Positions 43,171 to 54,135 of a stretch of DNA of 64,000 nucleotides are shown piece by piece; position 1 is the first letter of the stretch; each line of letters begins with the position of its first letter. The stretch lies in assembly GCF_037975245.1 (NCBI RefSeq), contig NC_092576.1, positions 21,763,611-21,827,610 on the forward strand. The letters run 5' to 3'. A program made the translations under genes and the position numbers. A model generated the notes under the pieces. That model saw only the letters and a list, made by a program, of their open reading frames with translations, was not told the DNA's origin and made no database searches. The DNA is from Apostichopus japonicus. Lineage: Eukaryota; Echinodermata; Holothuroidea; Aspidochirotida; Stichopodidae.

Positions 43171-45275
43171 ACAAATGCAACCATTATATTTCGTTTTATT
43201 TATCTTAACATCCTACAGAATTCCTTTCACGATGGCCAAATTTATTCAAATAAATCCACTTAAACTAATTAAATCCAATCCTTGACATTAAAATACAGCA
43301 GAGTTTACATTAAATATTGTTAGTTTAATATTGATAACTATTATTAATTACATTAATTCTCTATTTAGCTGTTATGATGATTCTAACATCTACACCGGAA
43401 TACTTACCTCAGCTCCTTCAAGCTTGTACACTGTGAGGAGTAAGACAAGATGGCCGCCAACTTTTTGTTAGTTAGTTTCCTGCAGTCGTCATAGATCTCC
43501 AGCTTCTGAAGAGAACTCAAGATAGAGAGAGAGAGACCAGACTGAAGGATAAGGTTCAGACCAGACTCATCAACTCTAGGAGAACAGAGGCATAGATACA
43601 CACCGGAGATAGGAATCTAGAATGAAAGAATAGAGTTACTGATAATCGAGTAGATAAAAATAAAGGAAAGTAAAGCGATAAACAAGGACAATTAGGTTGT
43701 ATTAGCTGTAAAATGGAATAAATTTATGAAACGGAAATAAGGGGTTGATGTAAGAGGAATCAAATACAAACAGAAATAAATGGTTTATATTGGAGGAAAT
43801 GGATCGGTTATGTAGGATTAAAGGATTATTTTGTATAGTTTAACGATAAAATGATTAATTAAAGGATTATTGCTGGTAAGGTTTAATAAAATAAGAATGC
43901 AATTAAGGATACAAATGCACAGAGTAAAGCAATTTTAAGTTATTAATTAAGAGGAAACACATCTCAAAGATGGGATGAGAAGGTTACAAAGATTGGGTAA
44001 TCAAGAATTGAAATTATTCTATCTTTTGAAGAAAAATATTGATCACATGAATTTAATTGTGTATCTAATTTTGAACTTTCAGAATTAAAATGTAATTGAA
44101 AATGTAAATTGCTGTCACTACAGGTAGTGTAATTGGAATCATGAAAAGAAAACCTCAACTTCACCCAATGCAACGGTTTTATAAAGTTTAAAGATGCTTG
44201 GAAGAATATTTAGTTAAATAAATCAGTTGTTACTGATAATTAAGATGTATTTTAGAGAAGCAGATGTAGATCAATTTCATGCTTCAAGAGAAAACGGTTG
44301 ATGAGGCTTGAAAATAATCATAAATATAATATAATAATAATTTAATTAACAAATTACTTAATTGTTGAACCAAATCCGTACGATTCAACATGAGTTTTAA
44401 TTATTTCCGTTTAATAAGATTTGTTTAAATGATGACGTCTATCTCTGTTTAGTTCTTCAACTATTAAAAGCTAATTAATTTTATTTAATTACCATCACAT
44501 GGAATTTACCGATAGCCCTGACTTCATTCCTAGGTTTGAGTGTGATTTAACTTCTAGTGAATTTTTCGAAATGTAACATTTGCTTTCTTCCTTTGTGTTT
44601 GTAGACATTCCTAATAGGGGTAATGCCTATGATCTTAACTTTCTAAAAGTTATCGTTTCTTCCAATTAAATGGCACCATCCGCTTTTTAAAATTTACTTC
44701 ATTAAGCATAATGTTATGTCATGATCTTGAAATACATCATATCCTTGAGTGTTAAATTAAATAAATTCATTACTGCTTTTCAGTTTAATCAGGTTGATTG
44801 GGTCTTCATTGTAATATCTTCTGTTACTATGTTAACAGTTAGCGGACAAACGTAAATTAACAAACACGAGATGAATCAGTTTATTACAAGTTGAATGGGA
44901 GGATGGCGCCCTTTTCAAGCAAACATATGATATTGATTGATACAAGTTGAAATTAGTGGCGCACTTTCAATTTTAAAAACGTTTTACGTTTTAAATTTGG
45001 ATGATGTGGACATTGTTATAATATGGACTACCGCCCTCAAGCACGGGGAGTTGGTCAGAACATAAAGACAGATCGCAACCAATAACTCACAGTCAAATCA
45101 ATCTTCGTCTATGCGTGCCATTATTACAGACATATCTCTGGTAGCTTGGAAATGACGTACGACTAAAATTAATTAGACAAAATAGAGAGAAAAAGAAGTG
45201 TAACTGTAGGCGGAACAGAACGTTCGAATTACTGCCAGAAAGACATTAAAAAAGTTTTGCGGTTTAATAATTTTT
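43171..45275. repeat. segmental duplication A, copy 2
   Basis: Counterpart of 933-3490. Lacks the Tx1-like LINE fragment and carries about 110 bp (45015-45125) absent from copy 1. The adjoining hAT fragment at 667-930 is not present on this side. Confidence 0.85.
43408..43616 (-). CDS. LRR gene exon, 5'-most exon of the chain (209 nt)
   Basis: Acceptor ttctttcattctag, donor GTAAGTATTCC. Reads IPISCVYLCLCSPR, then ESGLNLILQSGLSLSILSSL, QKLEIYDD, and LTNKKLAAILSYSSQCTSLK with ELR. It aligns with exon D and its duplicate at 1165-1373. The final two nucleotides (AG) plus the G of exon A make arginine. Upstream exons should lie beyond 43.6 kb; none was recognised with confidence, so the protein's N-terminal part is unknown. 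Confidence 0.75.
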
Positions 45276-46194
45276 TGACATGAGGGAAGTAAATAACATA
45301 AAGTAACTGGGTGGACAACTGTGCCATCACCAAGCAAATTAGTTTGCCCACCCAGTAATTATAAGCATGCATTATCATCATTCCTATGAATTTTGTCAAG
45401 TTACCATAACATGCAATTAATATTAATGTTAACCAACTGTTGCTAATGTGTCAGGGGCGTCGACCCTATGCGGAAGAGGGATTTGTGTCCCCTCGCCAAC
45501 GGTTAAACTCAGGGCAAAAGTATGACCCCGTCCCCCTCCATGCCTAGTAATTAGTAGAAGCTGAATTGAACTAACAATCAGGAATGTTTGAATCTGTTGA
45601 AAATGATTTAAAGAAGTACGTGTTTAATGATACTAAAACACCTGCATGGAATAGACACCCTTGTTTACAAGTCATAGGCTACACATCATGCTGACAAGCG
45701 GTGCTGTGACAAGTTACATTGTTTTTTACAAATAAATATTTGATCATATTCATAAAATCATTGCAAAAGTGCAATGACACGAGTAATCCCCCCCCCCCCC
45801 CGACTCAAACACGTTTTAACTAATACCACTCCATTTCAGTGCTGGATCATTCATCTGGATCTTTGCATCATCGAACAGAGAGCCAGGCAAGCAAACGTTA
45901 ATGGTATTTTTTTCTTCACATAGGCCTATCTCATAGGTCCTAGTTTCGATATCAAAATGTTGCCGCAAAGCAACTAAAATGTTTTTGCGTCAAGTCCTTT
46001 CTTTTCCCAAAGTTTTACTTCATATATACTACCATTCTAATCAAGAAGGTTAATATTTTTTGATAAAATAGTTATTATGAGATGAAAAGGTAGGAATTTA
46101 TGTATATATATATATGATGGCAGTTTCAATAGAATGTTGAAGAAGAAAATAGTTTCAGTTTTAGGGTAAAAAGGTAGAAATTCACAGAACTTTG
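45276..46194. other. non-coding stretch with a 9-bp-stem hairpin and poly-C
   Basis: actgggtgg at 45306-45314 pairs with ccacccagt at 45348-45356. Poly-C (about 14) near 45787-45800. Caggggcgtcgacc near 45455 may be a decayed hAT-type end. No gene seen. Confidence 0.45.
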
Positions 46195-47370
46195 GGAATA
46201 AAAGCGAACTGTTTAGATAGAGTACTCAATATTTGAGATGAAAAGGTTGAAATTTCCTATTTCCCATCTGAGTCATGGTAACATGTACAAAGTAGATGAT
46301 TTGCACCCCCCCCCCCCACCACAACTCTTCATTTTCTCTCCTCAATTCGAGGGCGCTCTTCGCAATCACTTTCAGAGCCGTATATCTGTGTACGTCTCTG
46401 ATCATTTTGATACACTACAGTATTATGGACGGCCGTTTGGGCAAAAATACAACGATGAAATAAATAAACAAGAATACAAATGAAAAAGAACAAATTCGCA
46501 GACAAACATGTTTAATACCAATTAAGAAATTGTAAAAGGCACACTTTAAAAGATAAATAAATTATTGAAGGGAATCAATTGCAACAAATTGAATAGAAGG
46601 AATCTGAAAACTTAACAGTGTACGTACACCAAGAAATCACAAGGGAAACAGTCATATGTTACGATACGGTAAGTTGCAAAACATTGGTAACATAGTGTAA
46701 TTTGGTTGTTTAGTCAGTTTCCTTTGGGTTCACCTTATTCTTATTATTATTATATCGAGCTTTATAGCCGGTCTATCACTGTGTGGAGATTGTTTTAGCA
46801 AATCATTGTTATCTTGAGATTCTTATCTATTTGTTTTTTCCATCTTGACATTTTGTCTTCTCTTTGAGTTTTGTTTAAATACAAAAAGAAATCAGGCTAG
46901 TGTATAGTAATGTTAATTTCCTTCATTTTCATCTGTTTATTTCTCCTTTTCTTGTTTAGAATGTTTCATCTCTATATCTTTCAATCTATCTGTAATGCAC
47001 TATATTCTTATTATTGTTCCTTTACAATTTTTTCCTTATCTGTTTGTTCTTGTTCCATCGTTGTATTTTTTGCCCAAATGGCTGCCCATACAGTAAATTG
47101 GAAGTAAATTGTTTGGCCAATTTTTGTATATTTCTTGTTAAGTATGAATTCATGGAGGAGCTGTATCGGTAAGTTTGCCCCTCCATTCCTGAAAACGGAT
47201 CGACCCTGACGAGATTTATCAATTGACCAATATATCAGAGGGGATTTTTCTGTTGGCGATTGGAAACGACTCAAGTCAATTACGCAATCGAAAACAAAAC
47301 AGCAAAGCGTTTGAATCCGCTTTCGAAGAAATGCTGTACTTCCCTGTTTGTTTGGCGTGATTCCCCACAG
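46195..47370. repeat. segmental duplication B, copy 2
   Basis: Matches 4740-6110 with a large gap: the block corresponding to 4870-5290 is replaced by about 250 bp of other sequence. The LTVYVHQEITRETVICYDT block with donor GTAAGTTGC is retained (46613-46671). Confidence 0.75.
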
Positions 47371-47446
47371 CTTACAGTTCTGACTTACGAGATAAGAAGA
47401 CAATGCAGCCTTTGCCAGATGTTGAACATGATACAGAAAGAAACTC

Positions 47447-47545
47447 GTGTCTATCGCAAGTCTAACTCTAAATCGTCTAAATCTAAGTCTAACCCTAACT
47501 CTAAATCGAAACTCGAGTCTATCTCGAGTCTATCGCAACTGTCAA
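47447..47545 (+). repeat. degenerate CTAAAT/CTAACC array (telomere-like)
   Basis: A run of 6-mers of the forms ctaact, ctaaat, ctaagt, ctaacc ends in two cgagtctat units. Only one full ccctaa is present. It could be a decayed interstitial telomeric repeat (CCCTAA)n or an unrelated simple repeat. Confidence 0.4.
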
Positions 47546-48116
47546 TGCAAAAAATCCTTGTATCGCATCGGCCTATGTTCCTTTCACAGGCTTAACGAAA
47601 CGTTAGGTTATGCACAGACAATGGCAGGGGTTATCATAACTTTGAAGTTGAGGCTTGTGGCATGCTCCTATTATAGTCTATATCCATCCGCTGGATTGTT
47701 CTCCTTCAGGAAAAGTGCCCAAAAGCAGCAGGAGAACATCTTTTGACCAGTTATCAATCATGATCTAGTTTTTATGTGGCTTGCGTGTTGAAGAGCATGA
47801 ATGGAAGTACATGTGGCAAGAAAATTGGGTCAATTGAGGCAATTTAGACCCCTTTAGGCCTCCCAGGAACACCATAGGAAAATTGTTCACCACTGAGTGA
47901 AGAGGTTTGTTTACAACTGACGAAAACTTCCGGCTCGGATAGCAAAAAATCATGGTCATGATACGGAAAAGTGATAGTGCCATGAAAGGCCAACTTGTCA
48001 GCAATCGAGAGGGGGTTATAGCGCTCACGAGGGTTAAATCTCTGCAAATATAAATTAAGTCTGAGATCTGTGTAGTGCATTAGTATCATTGCAAATTCAA
48101 ATTGACTTTGTGTTAG
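47546..48116. other. non-coding stretch
   Basis: Around 48000-48045 it is similar in inverted orientation to 55685-55715 (agagatttaa..agcgctataacc). No gene seen. Confidence 0.4.
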
Positions 48117-49292
48117 AAAACTAGAGCACCAATGGTGCAGAAGCTCATACCTTTTCAAGCTTAAAAATGTAGGGCCCACAAAACTTTATGGCCCACCAAA
48201 TTTCAGGCCATTCTTCAGATTCCACCAATTTTGGGCCCATGAGGGATTACCCCCCCCCCCCCTCTGTTAGCAGACACTGGCTATAATTGCTATTTTCCCC
48301 CTTTAAATCCTATATTACCCACTCTCTCAAACAATACCACTGACCTACCCTATTAAACTTTCTCCCCTCTACCAGAGCAGACCTGAAGCACTCCTTGCCA
48401 AAATTTTGGCTGGCTGCCTACATACCTCAGGCTCAAAGACTAAGAATCGGCAAGTGCTGATTGGCTATAGGGCTCTCATGCTTACAGTTCAACAGTTAAT
48501 AACAACTCCCAGTCCTGCTTTAATTCCACTAACAGCCTCTGCAGAGCTTAACCACAAATGTAAACAAACACTGCAGAGACTGGGAGACAAATTAAAGGAG
48601 CTTTGGCAAACGGTGAAGGCTCAGATTTTTTTAAACAATGGGAATTAATAGTAATTAATTAACTTTTGACCAAAAATTATTAGGCATCACCTTATTCATA
48701 CACAATCCAACAATCATCAGTTCAACTTTGAATATGATCCATCAAAATCTTGAGGAGATTGAGATATTTGAAAATATTACAAAGAATGACCCCCCGATGA
48801 CCCCCTAAATGACATTTGACCTCAATTTTCCGAACACCCCTCGTAACTCTCATCCCGAGGAACATTGTGACCAAGTTTCATTATAACTGGCCATACACTG
48901 TACGAACAGGAGCAATTTGAAAATATAGGGCCGCGGCCCGAGCCACAAAAGACCCCTAGTTGATTTTTTATCTCAAATTCATGAACACCCTGAAGGTAAA
49001 ACTTCCATAGTACTATTGTGACAAGCCTCAACATTGTACCATGGAATCTGTAGGAGAAGAAGCATTTTGCGTATTTCCACAAAATGGCCCATTACGGCCC
49101 ACAAGTGACCTTTGACCCCAAATTTCGGACCATCTCTGATGGCCCTATACCCAATGGTCCTCGTGTCCAAGTTTCATGAAATTCCATCAAGTGGGAGCGA
49201 GTGGGAGCGGTTTTACCAATTGTTGACGGATAGAGTGATAGACGCTGCACTGTAACAATAGCTCACACCAGCATGCTGGTATGAGCTAAAAA
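48117..49292 (+). repeat. interspersed repeat R2 with palindromic 3' end, copy 2
   Basis: Counterpart of 7061-8283; the 28-bp near-palindrome is at 49260-49287 and the 5' agctcatacc at 48142-48151. The shared reading frame (48406-48648, AGCLHTSGSK..LIGYRAL..TASAELNHKC) has an in-frame 3-bp deletion relative to copy 1 and then a frameshift near the end. Confidence 0.8.
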
Positions 49293-49317
49293 TGAAACAG
49301 CTCTCATTGACTTAGCT

Positions 49318-49895
49318 CCGTGGGGTGTTGCAAATGTTCAAAGCCCCCAGTCCCAAGCCCCCCATGGTATGGTACTCAAACTTATGAACACCTAGCTGGT
49401 ACATACGAATTTCGGGTCAGGACTTAGTTTGGGTCATATTTTTCTTTTCCATGGCGGATAATCTAATTCTATAACAACATTTTTAACAACTCCTGAATCT
49501 TACGCCAACTATTTTTACTTGATTATTTCTGTATCGTACGGAAGCGTAGAAAGGACATTGCATTGACTTGCACACTTAATAAAATATGTCAATACACAAA
49601 CTTTTGAAAACCGCGTTTTGCACACTTCGTACAACTTGTCAAAACTAAGAGGCTGGATGACAAAATATACAAGAGACAAATACAAGCACAGAGTACACAC
49701 AGTTCAAACATAATTTTCCACTGTGAGATTACATAACACATGTATCTGCCAAAGTTCTGTCCTAGTTTGTTCACAGAAAGTATTGATGTTACAGTCATGG
49801 AAAGAAATCGGATGGTGATCGCATCGAAAAAGCCTTTCCAACTATTTCGTAATTACGAACAGCAAAACAGTGTTAATATAGTGATATTGGTAATA
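49318..49895 (+). repeat. inverted duplication G, copy 1
   Basis: 49318-49560 is the reverse complement of 55266-55510 and 49715-49895 of 54140-54330. In the other copy about 930 bp, including a Penelope-like fragment, separate the two blocks. Confidence 0.8.
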
Positions 49896-50421
49896 TGTTA
49901 AGTACATTTCTTCGTTCTATCCTTCAAATCCTCTTTCACCTTACTCTTTTGTGTTCTCCCTACTCATTAACCTGTCTGTACTCTGTGCTTGGATTTGTCC
50001 CTTATTTTGTCCTTCAGCCTCTGAAGAAGATCCTGGTAGGATCGAAATGTCGGGCCCTTAACTTTTACTCATTGTACTTAACATAGGCGCGTATCCAGGG
50101 GGGCGTTGGAGGCGCACGCCCACCAGTTGGAGAAGAGGAGGGAAAAAAAGAGAGAAGAAAAAATGGGAAAAAAGAGGGAGAAAAAAAAGAAAAGGAAGGA
50201 AGGGAAAACAAAAACAAGAAAGAGAAAAGGAGTGAACAGAAGTAAAACACAAAGACACCACGAAGGGAAAGAGGAACAGTGACATAATTACAGCGCTGAT
50301 CCCTATGATATACATAGGGTAGCCAGTGACTGATCGAGGATTTCGGAAGGGGCATGCCCCTCAGCCTACCCCTTACACCGACAACTCCATTTTTGACGTT
50401 TCCATTTTCCTCTCTCACTAA

Positions 50422-50452
<31 letters not shown>

Positions 50453-50458
50453 ATATGA

Positions 50459-50815
50459 GTGAAAACGTAATGAGAAGGAAAATCCACAGTGAAAAAACGT
50501 CCAGCCTCCACCAGGATTCGAACCCAAGCCTTCCGCTTTGTACGCGGACATCCTAACCAACTAGGCTATGGATGCTGATTGTATGTCCAGAGGTTCGAAA
50601 CCGGTAAGGAAGGTTGTGTTCTCACTGTAGGCGTTTGACACCTGTATCGAACAATACTAGTTCTGTTTTTGGTGACATATTTTGCCTTACTATAGAGATC
50701 AAACATGATGCTAACCAACTCGAAAATCATTTGTGATTCCTAAATCCGGATCTCAAAAGAGATACTTTGAACAGACTTTATGTTAATGGCATGGAGGTAA
50801 ACAACAAAGGCAAAT
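50459..50815 (-). mobile_element. SINE family 2 with tRNA-like head, copy 1
   Basis: On the minus strand a tRNA-like segment (50501-50575) has box A (tagcctagttgg, 50557-50568) and box B (ggttcgaatcc, 50514-50524) and a 5-bp anticodon-like stem (tccgc/gcgga). The acceptor stem pairs imperfectly and the sequence continues into a common SINE body, so this is a retroposon, not a tRNA gene. The body matches 12391-12640. Confidence 0.75.
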
Positions 50816-50827
50816 GAATATATATCA

Positions 50828-51010
50828 ATGAAAACGTAATGAGAAGGAAAATCCAGAAGAGTGAAAAAACTTCCAGCCTCCACCGGGATTCGAACCCGGG
50901 CCTTCTGCTCTGTACTCGGACACCCTAACCAACTAGGCCATGGACGCTGATTGTATGTCCAGAGGTTCGAAACCGGTAAGGAAGGTCGTAATTTCACTGT
51001 AGGCGTTTAA
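50828..51010 (-). mobile_element. SINE family 2, copy 2 (truncated)
   Basis: Repeats the unit immediately next to copy 1: gaaaacgtaatgagaaggaa, tRNA-like head 50875-50949 with box A rc ccaactaggcca (50929-50940) and box B rc ggattcgaacc (50886-50896), ending at gtaggcgttt where an AT tract begins. The T-arm is perfect (ccggg/cccgg) and 6 of 7 acceptor pairs form. Confidence 0.75.
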
Positions 51011-51150
51011 TATATATATATATATAGTATATCATGACGCGTGTGTGAGTATGGACGCCTTAAACAATTGTAAAATCGTGCTATGAAACCAACTGTGGTT
51101 GGTCTTGAACTCGACAGAGTCATCGGGGAACATGACGCATTTCGGAATTA

Positions 51151-51839
51151 GACCAGGATCTATATGCGAACATCACTAGACATATGTACTTCGGTGCAAC
51201 ACTGCCATCCAGAGATAAAATGTTATACAACGCAAACTGAATGCTAATTGTTACCCCACCCCTAGTACCGTAACTCATACAATGAATCTAAAAATAAATT
51301 CCGCATGTGATTTGAGAATTGAGCACATTTCCTGTGAATATAATGTAGTGGATCCAAAGGCGTATCATTGCCGAGGGGGGGGGCGGACGTGCCCATCCCT
51401 TCTTAAGATTATTCTCATTTGCATGAAAACGCTCGCCCCACAACCCTACGCCCACCCGTCTAATCGCTTCCTGATGAGTTACGAGACCTTCGCCCGTTGT
51501 ACCAAGACCTTGGTAAAATCCGGCAACACACCACTTCATCGATAAACAAGTGATCGGGGTTGTGTATTAGTGATGACTAGAGGTCGTGTGCTGACCTACA
51601 TGGAGTGTGACCACTCCCGATTTGCAATTTCCCAAGATCAGGCCCCGAAAAATCCCAAAGACGCTGTACTGGTATGGATATCTAGCAAAATTTAGCGATA
51701 TATACTGTATATATAGGTATGTAAATCCCAAGATCTTCCCTAAATCGAAGGCAAATAGAGAATCGAAGCCTTCAGTGTGTAATGAAATTGAAACTGTGCG
51801 TCTTTCAACATGAAAAGAATGTGGGGTATTGCCTATAAA
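51151..51839. other. non-coding stretch
   Basis: aaaggcgtatcattgccgag then poly-G near 51358 resembles a decayed hAT-type end. No gene seen; the open frames here have no support. Confidence 0.4.
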
Positions 51840-51845
51840 CATATA

Positions 51846-51936
<91 letters not shown>

Positions 51937-51939
51937 TAA

Positions 51940-51983
<44 letters not shown>
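51840..51983. repeat. long AT microsatellite
   Basis: About 145 bp of almost pure (AT)n with a few acatatataat interruptions. Expected to be polymorphic. Confidence 0.95.
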
Positions 51984-51990
<7 letters not shown>

Positions 51991-52184
51991 TATCTCCTTT
52001 CACTTATTTGAATTTGTAAATCAAACAGCAGATATCACACCATATCAGTGAACATGAAAAAGGCATTCCAGGATGATCAGCCTCCAAACTGTCTTTGTGT
52101 GTAGTGTTCGGTTTCGGAAATATCTGGTATTTTTGCATTTTCTTCAACAAAGTTTTATAGTAGTAAGAAGTTTTAATATTTGTA

Positions 52185-52631
52185 CACCAATACATGGGCG
52201 CAGATCATTGCGGGGACAGCGGGACGCGTCCCAACCAACTTTTTCAGTGGTAGGGACATGATATACCGCGTCCCCACCAATTTGTCCCCCATTTGCAGCA
52301 GTCTATAATTATTTTCCGGGATAGGACCCCAGACCCATCGTATACAAACGTCTACTTGGATTATGTTCTGCATTTTTTTCTGATTTTTTTCTGCAGAAAC
52401 CCATGCATTTCCCAAAAATAAATTTCTAAGCCATGAGATTTAAAACTAAAGGAGGTTTGTGAGCATCACTGGGTCTGGGAAGTGTTATTTCCGGGGATCA
52501 GTGAGGTATATTTGCCAACAATTTCTTGTGCGCTTGTGTGAACCCATGGTCGCGCTCCGCTTAGATAGTATCAGAGAACAGATACCCATCCCCACCATTA
52601 TCCAAGACTGATCCGCGCCCATGCACCAATA
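52185..52631. mobile_element. 431-bp hAT-type element with 8-bp target duplication
   Basis: Element 52193-52623 with ends CATGGGCGCAGATCA and TGATCCGCGCCCATG (14 of 15 paired). caccaata at 52185-52192 and 52624-52631. The empty site is seen in R1 at 6985-7015 (reverse strand tgtacaccaataaattaa). Internally it has the shared core in degenerate form (tggtcgcgctccgcttagat). Confidence 0.9.
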
Positions 52632-52890
52632 AATTAACTGTGTCTACATTTTCAAAATTTCCGTGACCAACATTCCTAAACATACTTCCCTCTACTCGTG
52701 CAATTTTGACCCGTCTGTTAGGGGTTGAAGGAGGGTTCTCTGTATCATTTGGTTGTCTATAGATTAAATTTTGTGCAACATTATGGGTATGCTTTGAAGT
52801 GAATTTATTTTCAAATTCCGAACAAATAATGGGCTTAAATCCTTGAAAAGTGGGGCTGACGGGTAATGTAGGCTGCGACGTAGAATCATA

Positions 52891-53838
52891 TAAATGACAT
52901 TGACGGAGATATTTTGTGTACAGCTAAGAAGTTTGCTAATGACACCAAATGGTATTCTGAGGTCTCTTCCAAAAGCAATTCTGAGAAGTTTCAAACGGAC
53001 TTTGATGAGGGTTTCTCCTGGTCTTAGGGATGGCAAATGCTTTTCAATATTGATAAATGCAAGGTAATGCACATCGGTAGTAGTAACCAAAAGTATACCT
53101 ACAATCTTAATGGTGTGGAGTTACAGGAGGTCTCTGTTGAAAGAGACCTAGGTATCTACATTGACTCATCTCTGAAACCTTCTAAACATTGTCTTGAAGC
53201 TGCTATAAGAGGTAATAGGGTTTTAGGTATGATCAAGAGGAACTTCAGTTTTCTGAAAGAGGACATCGTAGTTAGGCTTTATAAGCAGTTGGTTAGGCCT
53301 CATCTGGAGTATGCTGTGCAAACTTGGAACCCATTTTTTGCTAAGGATGAGGAAGTACTTGGAAAGATCCAGAGGAGGGCTACTAGGATGATTAGTTCCT
53401 TAAAGACTGTTCCTTATCATAGGCGGTTTAATACAACTGTTGAATCTCACCACACTGGAGCTTAGGAGGTTACGTGGGGACTTGATTCAGGTATTCAAGA
53501 TTGTGTATGGTTTTGAACATTTATCCTTATCGACTTTTTCATGTCCAGAGGTCATTTTTTTAAACTCCAAAAGTCACAAAGTAGGATTAATATCCGGCAT
53601 AACTTTTTTTTTTCTAATAGGGTTGTGAATGAGTGGAATGGTTTGCTGAGAAAGTTGTACTTGCAGGTAGTGTCAATGGGTTTAAGAATGCCTTGGACAA
53701 GCACTTTAAGCATTGTAATTGATAAGGGAATCAGGTCTGAGTGTTTGTGCCTTCAGTTTTTTTTCTCTCTCCTATAGGGTCCTTGATGGGGACTTGAGTG
53801 TCCCTCCTGATCCTTTTTGTCTACTTAACTAAACTATC
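52891..53838 (+). pseudogene. CR1/jockey-type LINE fragment nested in R1
   Basis: Starts within the LYINDI region, just before the catalytic motif, which reads FANDTK instead of FADDTK. Continues WQMLFNIDKCKVMHIG (53028-53075), VERDLGIYIDSSLKPSKHC, RVLGMIKRNFSFL, QLVRPHLEYAVQTW, IQRRATRMISSLK; frameshift at about 53430 into LNLTTLELRRLRGDL; further frameshifts before AGSVNGFKNALDKHFK and a stop near 53720. Inactive 5'-truncated copy, different subfamily from the one at 15.3 kb. Confidence 0.85.
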
Positions 53839-54135
53839 ACATACAAAAGCAATGATCTACCGGAGATGCAATGAGGTCCAAGATGATGTGTGACTGGTGA
53901 CAATCTTCAAAGGTTATGGATGAAAAAAAAATATTGGGAAAATACTTGGTTCTCAGGCAAAGTGAACATCTAGTTGGTCATTTGCAAGCCCGAGATCTGC
54001 CATTTCCGGTGATCTGGGGTGGGGGGTGTCAAAACCAGAAATTTTCTTGTACGCTGCGCGCCAACCGATGGTGGCTCTCTGCTTATAGAGTAATTCGTGC
54101 CCCCGGGTTAGAAAATCCTGGATACGCCCCTTGTT

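Larger units (their letters stand above)
50085..51150 (-). repeat. inverted-duplicate element with polypurine core, copy 2
   Basis: Reverse complement of 41066-41535, interrupted by two SINE copies at 50459-51010. It starts taggcgcgtatccagggggg, the same hAT-type terminus, and has a long purine-rich tract (50130-50275). Confidence 0.75.
51984..54134 (-). mobile_element. repeat R1, inverted copy with two nested insertions
   Basis: Reverse complement of 39661-40825. Its hAT-type end is at 54000-54134 (core gcgccaaccgatggtggctc; terminus ggatacgccccttg). It is interrupted by the 431-bp element at 52193-52623 and by a LINE at about 52891-53838; both insertion points are visible as continuous sequence in the other R1 copies. 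Confidence 0.8.

Noticed and set aside
50501-50575. Functional tRNA gene
   Set aside because: Boxes A and B are good, but acceptor pairing is imperfect and the sequence is embedded in a repeated SINE body with further copies.
51567-51896. Tyr/Ile/Met-rich frame
   Set aside because: Its N-terminal part is the AT microsatellite read in frame.
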